A DNA stretch of 64,000 nt. It comes from Nepenthes gracilis (taxonomy: Eukaryota; Streptophyta; Magnoliopsida; Caryophyllales; Nepenthaceae). The notes below the pieces were generated by a model that saw only the letters and a list, made by a program, of their open reading frames with translations, searched no databases and had not been told where the DNA came from. The stretch covers positions 12,974,158 through 13,038,157 of the forward strand of contig BSYO01000023.1 of the NCBI GenBank assembly GCA_033239525.1, read 5' to 3'. Shown here piece after piece: positions 12,608 through 21,100 of the stretch (its first letter is position 1; every line of letters starts with the position of its first letter). Position numbers and translations under genes: made by a program.

Positions 12608-13522
12608 TGATGCTTCTTGAATATGAGTATTGGACAGATTCGGCTTCAACTGCTATTTGGGCTTGTGTTGACGTTGGATCTGGTTTTCGTCCTGTGTGAT
12701 TTGGATTCTGCATATCATAACAAAAGACGAGAAGTCAGAAAAAAACACATAAACTCACTCATTGATTTGTCTTCTAACGCTCAAATCAGTAATATTTCTT
12801 CAAAGTGAAGAAGATAAAAACAAAGTATGCTAAAGTGGAAGCTGAAAAGGAGATTTGTAAGTTTAGTTCGGAGGTGCATTCGGCGTGGAGTAGCTTTAAG
12901 TTGTAGTGTGCTCGTGGAGAGTGGTTTTTTAGACCACTGAATTCGTTGGGAATGAGTAGTGGGAAAGAGAATAGCAATTGGTTGCTTGAAGGATAGCTTG
13001 CTTGCCCAAGTCTGAGTACTAGAGAGAATATGTCTTTGGAATGTGTCCCCAGGGCTTTTTATAATCATCGGACCTTGCCACCTTTATTAGACGACAAGGC
13101 GGGCTGCCAACCATTTGAGGGGATACTTTCCATCCATTGAGAGGACGCATGCGTCATTTAGGGCTGTAACGGTCGGGAGGGAGGATTTCTTCCTATGCGG
13201 AGATGTCGCATATTGTGAATGTTAAAACTTTCATTGTGAGTCGTGAGTTAATTTGTGGGCTTTCCTTTTGAGATATGCACTGATTTGGGGGCTTTTGTTT
13301 CAAGGGAGGTTGCCATTTGGGAGATTATCAGTATCGTGGTCAATTAGGCCAGATGACTGCGCATGGACCGCTCTTAGCTTGGGCCGCATTTGATTTGGGT
13401 CGCACCCGGTTGTCTGAAGACCCTCTCCGATCAACTGAGGCATTTGACTGTTTTTGGGTCAGTGGGATGTAATTCTTCTGGGCTGGTCACATTCTTGTGT
13501 CAACCCACTCCGGCCGTCCACA
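12608..13522 (-). repeat. 3' LTR of the Tat element
   Basis: It aligns over its whole length with 20021-20888. Clear shared blocks include GAGGTGCATTCGGCGT at about 12870 against GAAGGTGCATTCGACGT at about 20280, and GATTTGTAAGTTTAGTTCG against GATTTGTGAATCTAGTTCG. The repeat begins TG and ends CA. Differences run at roughly one in five to six bases by eye, so the insertion is old. Confidence 0.85.
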
Positions 13523-14167
13523 TTACTAGCCCCCTTGTTGGTGGTCGAATCTTTGGCATCTGGCATGTTCACGATAGAACATGACGGGCTGTGTTGTCTT
13601 CTTATGTCTAACCCAAATTCCCTTTTTAATTTTTCTCGGCGCGACTCCTTTGTTTTTTGATTTTCTGTAGATTCACTAGGTTATCGATCCTTTGGTGCTT
13701 AGCATTCTACTTGTTTCCCCGCGCACTATAAATTGGGAGTTTACGGCATTTTTTTGCATCATCTCCCTTATTAATCAATGAAATGGTGCGGGAGCTTGAC
13801 ATTGCTGCGAGGCTTGCAGCTCCGGCCGTCGATTTTGAGCTTAGGCTATTAACGTCCTCTGCTGTCTCGAGTCACGGTGCTTGGTCTGCTTTGGTCGCTT
13901 CTTTTCGTGCTAGTAGCCTATTTGGTCACCCCTTTTCGTGCGAATCTCGACCTTTTGCACAAGAGTTCGCTCAGAAGGAGAATGGCCTTCAGGCCGGGCC
14001 ATTTTCTTATGTATTTCTCCCTTTTTCCTTTTCCGTTACTATTGTTTCGTTATACATTGGCCTCTAAAGGTTGTGTAGCTTATAAAGAGAAGGTTAATGA
14101 AAAAATTTATAGCTATTTATGTGAATAATTCCTCTGTTGTCTTATTGTCTTTCGTCGTTGTGAACAC

Positions 14168-14174
<7 letters not shown>
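13523..14174. other. Non-coding part between the 3' LTR and the tandem repeats
   Basis: Moderately GC-rich. On the plus strand it has a TATA-like CTATAAATTGG at about 13,725 and, 60 bases on, an ATG opening a 94-codon frame (MVRELDIAARLAAPAVDF...) that matches no family I know. It may be part of the 3' untranslated region of the Tat element or a further antisense unit. Confidence 0.3.
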
Positions 14175-14203
<29 letters not shown>

Positions 14204-14204
14204 G
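14175..14204. repeat. (TTA)n microsatellite
   Basis: About ten TTA units within the non-coding segment between pol and the 3' LTR. Confidence 0.9.
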
Positions 14205-14326
14205 TGCTCCGAAATGGTCGAGGAGTTGTTGGTCCTGGCCGGACGGCTTGACAGACAGAACGGCCGAAATCCTCTAGTGAAAATGGTCTAGTCAAAGAAA
14301 GCGGGGGAATAGATGACTGGCTTTCG

Positions 14327-14710
14327 TAGACCAAACCACTAGAATCTGGAGAGAGGGCGGAGTTGGAATGGCAATTGACCAGTTTCATTGACCAAAAAGT
14401 TAGAATTTGGAGATCAAGGCGGAGCCAGATTGATTGTTGACTGTCTTCGTTGACCAAACAGTCGAAATCTGGAGGGCGGTGTGGAATCGGATCTGTTGTT
14501 GACCAGCTCTGTTGACCAAAAAACTAGAATCCGAAGAGCGGAGCTGGATCGGTTGTTGATTAGCTCCGTTGACCAAACTGCCGGAATCTGGAGAGCGGGC
14601 AGAACCGGATCGGTTGTTGATCGGCTTTGTTGACCAAAAAGTTAGAATTTGGAGAGTAGGGCGAAACTGGATCAGTTGTTGACCGGCTCCGTTGACCAAA
14701 CCTGCTAGAA
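14327..14710 (+). repeat. About 61-bp tandem repeat with W-box cores
   Basis: The word GACCAAA starts at 14329, 14390, 14452, 14514, 14571, 14632 and 14694 (steps 61, 62, 62, 57, 61, 62). Units alternate between two forms, GACCAAAC and GACCAAAAA, giving a dimer of about 122 bp. Ten TTGAC cores lie on the plus strand at 14375, 14388, 14437, 14450, 14499, 14512, 14569, 14630, 14679 and 14692; nine are TTGACC. Tandem repeats between pol and the 3' LTR are known from Tat-lineage elements. Confidence 0.85.
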
Positions 14711-14759
14711 AGTTGTGCATCGTGGCATAGGAGCTTATGTGTTTCTGTCATTAGCTACT

Positions 14760-15010
14760 GTTTTTTGCCACGTGACACTTGCTGGGAGTAGCAGTATCTT
14801 TGCCGTAAATGAGACAAGCGATACGACTAGACCCGGTGATCTTTGGTGTTGACACGTGGCAGACCATGATTGTTGCGCCTTTTCGAGGCGCTGCTTCGTT
14901 TTGGCGGCGACTCTGTTTATAAAAGCCGACAGCTAGCTTCAAAATTTACTCTACTTTCTCTTCTGTGTTCCTTCGACTTTCTTCGCCTGTTTTTTTCCTT
15001 ACTTGCTTTC
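14760..15010 (+). promoter_or_regulatory. Antisense promoter-like segment in the Tat element
   Basis: On the strand opposite gag-pol: CACGTG G-boxes at 14769-14774 and 14853-14858 (the second within TTGACACGTGGC, a W-box plus G-box/ABRE composite), a TATA box TTTATAAAA at 14916-14924, a pyrimidine-rich leader, and an ATG at 15011 about 90 bases after the TATA box. The 61-bp W-box array ends just upstream. Spacing and order fit a plant core promoter. Activity is not shown; some Tat elements are known to carry an extra antisense ORF at this place. Confidence 0.55.
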
Positions 15011-15109
15011 ATGGCTTCTTCTATCGATGTGATCCCATCTGTTCTTGACATCAGCGACGTCAAGGCTTTATTGACGTCGGTAAAGTCGACGCACGTCCGC
15101 CACTTTTAG
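15011..15109 (+). pseudogene. Truncated antisense ORF of the Tat element
   Basis: From the ATG at 15011 the frame reads MASSIDVIPSVLDISDVK. At about 15,062-15,075 it runs into DNA that is the complement of the RT sequence, and it ends at 15109 (33 codons). The original downstream part was lost with the deletion that removed most of pol. The 18 residues are too few to name a family. Confidence 0.45.
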
Positions 15110-15540
15110 TTACTCTTCTTGACGAGAACCACGTTGGGAGCCTATCCAAGTATTGGACTTCCCTTATAAATCCGGCGTTCAACAACTTCTTTACTTCCTC
15201 CCGGATAGCTATTAGCTTTTTGACAGAGTGGTTCCTCCACATCTACCTGATGGACTTATGGTCAGGATTGAGACCCAACTTGTGAACCATTATTTCAGTC
15301 GGGATTCCAAGCATGTCAGGGGGCATCCATACGAAGACATCTGTATTATACCTTAAGAAGCTGGTTAGCTGGTGACGCAGGGGTCCGACGAACAAGCCCC
15401 TATCTGTACGCGCCCATATCTTTCCATTTATCTGAATTCATGCAGTATTAGTTGTTTCATCTCAATGGTCTAAGTCATCTGCCAACCGGTTGATGCCGCT
15501 TGGGGCGACTTGGGACAGGTAACACGTTCGACCGGTTACT
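15062..15540 (-). pseudogene. Truncated start of Tat reverse transcriptase
   Basis: The N-terminal RT lead-in is visible: FVWMPPDMLGI, then EEVKKLLNAGFIREVQY, followed after a one-base frameshift by KWRTCVDFTDVNKA. The reading stops there. The block that should follow, with the palm catalytic residues, is replaced by sequence belonging to the antisense segment. RNase H and integrase are absent between here and the 3' LTR. Confidence 0.75.
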
Positions 15541-15555
15541 TGGTTGCCCAATACT

Positions 15556-16080
15556 TCACCGATGCTGCACACTATCGAAAATTTTATTTTTTAGATGGGG
15601 TATTGATATTATGACCTTGAATGCCGTTAGGTATGGTCGGTCGAGTATGACGTTGTATACGAAAGGCAAGTTGACAACTAGAAAGGTGATAGTACGGCTC
15701 GTTGTCTTGGGGTATGTGTCCAAGGTGATTTCTAGCTGGATGGTCCCTTGGACAGCCACTGGTTCATTATCCAATTCATATAGTGGCTTTTCGGCCAGCT
15801 TTAGTTGACTCCTTTTTAATTCCATTTTAAAATAAGTATCGAAATAAAGCAAATCATAGAAACTTTCATTATCAATGAAGACTTGTTTTAATTGGTAGTT
15901 TACAATGTCATCTGAAACGAGGGCGGATACAATCAGGGGGTTAGTATGGGGAGAGATTCTATGTGCCATATCGTTGTTACGAAAACTAATGACGTCATCT
16001 CCTATCTTTTGCTTCTTGTGTCCAATCGGCTTTTCTTGGTGATCCACACTGTGAGTCTTCGACGGCCTAGTGGTCACCAT
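15556..16080 (-). pseudogene. Aspartic protease region of Tat pol
   Basis: An uninterrupted frame of 174 codons. It contains VFIDNESFYDLLYFDTYFKM where intact elements have a V-D-x-G-S-S-A-D-I-L-Y type active site, so the catalytic D-S/T-G is lost (D-N-E). Further on come LVVNLPFVYNVILDRPYL and then TAFKVIISIPHLK, the conserved protease C-terminal block. The surviving frame length is notable for an element this old, but the active site cannot work. Confidence 0.8.
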
Positions 16081-16119
16081 GTTGACTACCTCGATCGCAA
16101 CCCGGTTCCTTGGCTGCTA

Positions 16120-16318
16120 CTACTCAAGCTTATCCTCGCCTGAGGGATCGGGATTCTGACCCGGATTCCTCAAGAACTTGGTGAGGTGGCCCCGATGGAT
16201 TAGCTCATTGATCTCTTTCTGCAGAGTCTGACAGTCTTCTGTGCTATGACTCGAAGATCGATGAAAGTCATAGTACTTTGTTGGATTTTCTACCTTTGGG
16301 TTCTTCATTGGCTTAGGC
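16120..16318 (-). pseudogene. gag C-terminus of the Tat element
   Basis: Reads KYYDFHRSSSHSTEDCQTLQ and then KEINELIHRGHLTKFLR, a clear match to the Tat gag C-terminal motif (KYCxFHxxxGHxTExC...LIxxGxLxxF). The second Cys-type ligand of the usual motif is Asp here. It directly continues the gag segment that stops at 19105 once the solo LTR is removed. Confidence 0.8.
16314..16318. repeat. Target-site duplication TAGGC, left copy of the solo LTR
   Basis: TAGGC lies just before the TGTAATACC end; the partner is at 19105-19109 just after the TCACA end. Both copies fall inside the gag coding sequence. Confidence 0.85.
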
Positions 16319-19104
16319 TGTAATACCTCGATATTTTGATCTGGATTATATAATGATAGAGTTAATATAGTAATAAATAATATAATATATTGATATTAAT
16401 AAATATTATAAATAATAATGAGTATTAAATAATTAATAGTAAATGACAAATGATAATAATAATAAATAGGAGTAATAATATATATTAATAAATATTAATA
16501 ATAATAATGATATTATAATAAAATATTAATAATATATATAATAATAACAAATAAGTAAATATGAAATAATAATAATAATAATAAGTGAAGAAAATAGAGA
16601 GAGGGGAACGAAGAAGGAGAGGAAAAAGGGGAAAACTTCCGGCCAATTTGTGATCCGCGGTGCCTTCCTCTTCTCTAGCCAAGCAGTTCGAAAAACTATA
16701 ATTTATAAGCCGATTTCTTTCTTTCTCTCGGTGGCCAACCTTATTTTCTGTCTATATATGCAAGTCGTCCATTCTCTCTATATATGGAAGCTGATTCCTT
16801 AGAGTAGTAAAGATGAGAGAGGAAGGCTAGGCCACTGTTATTGTTGCCATTGCCGTTGATTAATTGATGTCGAAGATGGTCGCTGTCACTGCTCAAATCC
16901 GCCGTCGTCGTTAATTCGCATCGTTGCTACAATGTCACTACAAATCAGACAAGTTAATTTGAGATTCTTTTGTAAATAATTTGTGACCTTCCTTCTCCAT
17001 TATTAATGTCAATTTTCTATTGTGTATCAAGATTATGAAAGAATTTATTGTATATGGGTAAAAATTTAGAGGATTTCGGTTAAATTGGGCCGTTGATAAT
17101 AGGAAAAATAGGACATTCGGCTCTACCGTGAAATTTTCAAAGAATCAATATGATTTTGGGCTCAAAATAATTAGTATGTAAAATTTATAGATTACCTATT
17201 GAATCATGAGAATTGAATTTTCATTTTTATGCTTTGATTTTGGAAAATTTTGGTTAAGTGAAGTTTGGGGCAAAACAAAGCCTTCGACTCAATGGAAAAC
17301 AAAATTTAGGGTTTCACATTAAATTAATATTTGAGGATTAAATCTTGATATAATAAAAGTATATAATTTCCTAATTTGCATGTCGGATAGTTTAAATTGG
17401 TGAGAAGCTGATAAATTGCAAAGAAATGGTATCATGCTTCTCTCTTGAAAATGAACAGTATGTGTGTTGTGTACAGTGATGTGTCGCATAGTGTGTGTTG
17501 CAGTGTGAGTGGCAGTGTAAAATGTGTGCTGCTGGGTGATGTGTGTGCATGGCAGTGATTTGTGTGTGTAGCTATGTGTGTGTGTAGCCATGAGTGTGTG
17601 TGCAGTGGGTGTGTATGAGTGTGTGTAGCAGGTATGTATGAGTGTGTGAGAAGTGCAGGTGTGATGTGGGTGAGAGAGAGAGAGAGGCCAGCCGTGGGTG
17701 TTGCTATGAATGGGGTGTGTGATAATCTACAAGTAAATATATATACATAGAGAATTTAATAAAATATTAGGATATATAATCGAATATTTAAACTATCATT
17801 GATACTTTTCATTCTTTTTTGATGATGACATTATTTGCGTTATTTTTGATTGTGTAGGTATGGTCCTTATTAGTGCCGAGCGATATTTCTATTTTTGTAA
17901 TTGTAATGCCTTCTTTGCGTCATACTCGATTGCGTCAGTATTTGAGTTATTGACTTCCTACGGTCAAGGTTAAAGAGAGCGTACGAAAATACTAAGGTAT
18001 TCAGTTAAATAAAAGGTTATGACACTTTAGCATAGTTTATATTTATCCGATACTGATTTTCATATTATGGTGATAATGGGGTATATTGTTTATTGTGGAG
18101 GGATACTTATAGCCACGTGACTATCGTGGGAGATGATATCAGAAATATCATTTGGTGAGGGGTATCATAGATAGTATGTGCATACTACGGGTATAACTTC
18201 TAAGAGGATTGTAGAAGTAGTGAGGATATTTTGGATAATCTCGTTATATTTACCCAATCGTTGGGGGTATAAATACGCAACCTTTTATTCACGATGGTAG
18301 AATAATGTTTAAGGAAATTCATTGTGATAGTTCGTCATTATTAATACCTCTCAAGTTTGGGATTCGATAAAATTCACGAGTTGTATACAGTAAAATTCAT
18401 GTATCAGATTTTACAATAGTCGAATTTAATAGAATCCATGTTGTTCATTATTATTTGGTTTTCAGGTTGTTCACGCTGATATTATGACCAGAAGATCCCC
18501 TTATTTTTTGTGAGGTTGGATTCTAAGGGATCTTTGCCTCTTATTGGTAAAATCTTATGATTTTTATCACATCAGGATTTGGAGTGACCTACATTTCTTA
18601 TACATTTGAATCATAAATGCGATGAAATACAAATTCTTGGATATATTCATCTGTTGAATATTGTATTATTATTCATAAGTCTTGGCAAACATTATATATT
18701 TTATATCTAAAATATTTATTATCATTTCGTATTATTTTTGGATTTGTTATCACTTGTTGAGTATTTGACTCACTCTTACTATTTTTCTTTCTTCCAGAGT
18801 AGTAAGTGTAGACGATGATTACTCTAGAGTTGGATAAAGAGTTGTGACAGGACAGATTGATGTCTAGTGGGAGAGAGTGTTGATTTTATATTCTAGAGAT
18901 ACATTTTGATATTTTACTTTATTTTGTTAGGATTTATGGGTTATGTATTTTTTCCAAATTTGTCGTTGGTGTAAGGATATTTAGATTATTATATTTATAT
19001 TTTTATCAGTTGTGGATGCGCTATATATTGATTTGAGACTTAAATTTTTCCTATATGATCAGATTTGGATATTAGTTGTGAATTTTTGGGTTCGGATCGT
19101 CACA
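16319..19104. mobile_element. Solo LTR (2,786 bp) nested in the Tat gag
   Basis: It begins TGTAATACCTCGATATTTTG and ends GGGTTCGGATCGTCACA, a TG...CA pair typical of large plant Ty3/gypsy LTRs. The five bases TAGGC flank it on both sides (16314-16318 and 19105-19109), and the gag reading continues across once it is removed. There is no internal domain, primer site or second LTR, so it is a solo LTR, the product of recombination between two LTRs. A GT-rich microsatellite spans about 17,455-17,660. The TG-TAATACC start suggests a chromovirus of the Tekay kind, but that is inference. Confidence 0.85.
17455..17660. repeat. GT-rich simple repeat inside the solo LTR
   Basis: Irregular (TG)n with GTGTG/CAGTG variants over about 200 bases, followed by a short (GA)n run near 17,673-17,686. 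Open frames across it are products of the repeat and are not genes. Confidence 0.8.
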
Positions 19105-19948
19105 TAGGCCATTTCATGAACTTATCATTTCGGATCTGTATAAGGACGTTCGTTCGAGAGTTATTAAGTGGAGTCAGGTTTATTGGTCTAAACTCCCTCT
19201 GTAAAGGCGACTTAATTCTAGGCTGCTTCCTTCGGGGGTTGTCATGGCCCCCGTTCTTCCTTTTTTGTCCGCTGGCAGGGAGCGAGGATTATCGGCCCAT
19301 TCCGAGCGCTTCACCTCATTGGTTTCATCTGCCGTTATATAGGCTGGAGTGATGGACCCAATTTTTCAGAAGGTCTGTGGGTCCTTATAGGTCAGATGTT
19401 TAAAAAAGTTGCCAGGACCCAGAATAAAAATGAAACTGCTGAACTTCACCTCGCCAGTGAGCTTGGATATCTTTTGAGCAGCAGTGTGGCGCCATCGGCT
19501 ACTATCGCTTGTTGGTCGAGTGATGCAAGAGGCTCCTTGAACTGATGGCCTTTGCTTGTCCCGGGAGTAGCGGGGTTCCTCTGTTCTGAGCTCTACTCCT
19601 GGCTTTTGCAGCTTAGCCGCCCCTTTAGTCTTGAATGACTCCTAGTGTTTAAGGCCACCAGGTGTTGGAGCTGCCCGATCATGCGGCCTTCTTGGCCGGC
19701 TTCTTCTTTCTCTGGCCTCCTCTCCTGGAGGCCAGAGTGTGGGCTGAAGAGAAGGGAACCCTTTGCCTTTGTTTGCCCCTACGTGTACAGAGCGCTTGGA
19801 ACATTTGGGACATCTTGTTCATTTGCTCCATCATCGCTAGGATGATCGAAGCCGGTCACTCTCCTGCCCAGCTACCAGCGTAGTGGTCAACATCGGGGGA
19901 GGTGACTTTTTTGGCTGGAACGCTAGTTTGTGCTTTCGTGTTCACCAT
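19105..19948 (-). pseudogene. gag (first part) of the Tat element, interrupted
   Basis: The frame opens at 19948 (MVNTKAQTSVPAKKV) shortly after the primer site and meets a stop about 30 codons in, with further stops later. The segment is rich in Lys/Arg/Gln, as in gag. Nearer 19,105 it reads FRPINLTPLNNSRTNVLIQI and then KFMKWP, the conserved lead-in to the C-terminal gag motif. The reading is cut at 19104 by the solo LTR and resumes at 16318. Confidence 0.7.
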
Positions 19949-20002
19949 ATTTGTTGATGAGATAGATATAGATGAAATAGTGGTTAGGCCTTTTGTTCGA
20001 CT

Positions 20003-20020
20003 TTCCATAGACGACACCAA
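20003..20020 (-). promoter_or_regulatory. Primer binding site of the Tat element
   Basis: Read on the minus strand this is TTGGTGTCGTCTATGGAA, directly after the 5' LTR. Plant Tat-type elements typically show TTGGCGCCGTCTRTGG here, complementary to a tRNA 3' end. It differs at the GCGCC part, in line with decay. It fixes the element's orientation as minus strand. Confidence 0.75.
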
Positions 20021-20888
20021 TTATGCGTCCTAGACTTTAGTCTTGGATGGATTCCTGTTCAACTTCTCCTTAGGCTCGTGCTAACATCAAGTCCGATCTC
20101 CATCTTGTGTGGTTTGAATCTTACACACCACAACAAAAGACGATAAGTCAAAGTAAAGTGGCAGGACTCGCTCTCCGATTTTTCCTTCGACGCTTAAGTT
20201 AGTAATTTTCCTTCCAATATGAAGGTAAAAATAGAGTATGCTAGAGTGGAAGTTGGGAAAGGGATTTGTGAATCTAGTTCGAAGGTGCATTCGACGTAGA
20301 GTGGCTTTAAATTGTAGTGCGCTCGTGGGGAGTGGCTTTCCAGATCATTGGGTTTGCTGGGAACGAATAGTAAAAAAGAGAATAGCAATGGTTACTTGAA
20401 GGATGAATTGCTTGTATAAGTTTGAGTACTGGAGAGAGAATATCTTTGGAGTATATCCCTAGAGCTTTTTATAGCCGCGGACCGTTTGAGGGGATCCTTT
20501 CCAACGAGGCGCCATTCAGGGTTGCAATGGTCGGGAGGGAGGTTTTCTTTCTCCACGGAGATGTTGCATGCAGTGAATGTTGAAGCTTCCGTTCCATTAT
20601 GAGTCGTGAGCTGATTTGAGGGCTTCTCTTCCGAGATGTGCACTAATTTGGGGGTTTTTGTTTTAGAGGAGTTTGCCATTTGAAGAGATTCTTAACATCA
20701 CGACCAATTAGGGTAGATGACCGTTGCGTGTGGAAAAGGCTCGTGGGCCACATTTGACTGGGGCCGCACCCGACTGCCTGAAGACCCTCTCTAGTCAATT
20801 GGGGCGTTGACCGTATTTGGGTTAGTGGGTTGTGATTCTTCTAGGTTAATCACCTTTTTGGGCCGGTCTATTCTAACTGTCCCTATCA
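20021..20888 (-). repeat. 5' LTR of the Tat element
   Basis: Direct-repeat partner of 12608-13522, with TATTT beyond its outer edge. The inner edge (20021) starts TTATGCGTCC where the partner has TGATGCTTC, so the terminal TG has mutated to TT. The primer site follows directly on the inner side. Confidence 0.85.
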
Positions 20889-20893
20889 TATTT

Positions 20894-21100
20894 AAAAATT
20901 TATATTTATATAAAAAATCTTAAAATGTAAGATATTTAAAAATTATAATATTTATATTAAATATTACCTAAATATATATCTAAAGAAAAATTTTTTATAG
21001 AAAAAGTGATTTATTATACAAAAATATAATCTATTGAAATAATTTTTTTAGACTTTGGTTTTGTTTGAAATAAAAACATATTTTTAAAAAATAATTATAA
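20894..21100. other. AT-rich spacer
   Basis: Plain AT-rich DNA between the Tat element's target duplication and the GC-rich unit to the right. No feature seen. Confidence 0.4.

Larger units (their letters stand above)
12608..20888 (-). mobile_element. Ty3/gypsy Tat-lineage LTR retrotransposon, broken, with a nested solo LTR
   Basis: Two diverged direct repeats (3' LTR 12608-13522, 5' LTR 20021-20888) bound the element, and TATTT occurs on both outer sides (12603-12607 and 20889-20893). Next to the 5' LTR lies the primer site TTGGTGTCGTCTATGG, close to the form typical of Tat-type elements. Reading leftward on the minus strand come gag (19948-19105, then 16318-16120), an aspartic-protease region (16080-15556) and the start of reverse transcriptase (to about 15062). 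The rest of pol is missing. A non-coding segment with tandem repeats and an antisense promoter-like array lies between pol and the 3' LTR. Removing the nested insertion leaves about 5.5 kb. Stops and frameshifts make it inactive. Boundaries are firm; the Tat assignment rests on the primer site, gag-protease motifs and 3' architecture. Confidence 0.88.

Noticed and set aside
14113..14720. Minus-strand frames of about 100 codons with repeated residues
   Set aside because: They are translations of the 61-bp tandem repeat, and the repeat step is not a constant multiple of three.
17319..17591. 90-codon minus-strand frame rich in Thr/His
   Set aside because: It is read through the GT-rich simple repeat of the solo LTR.
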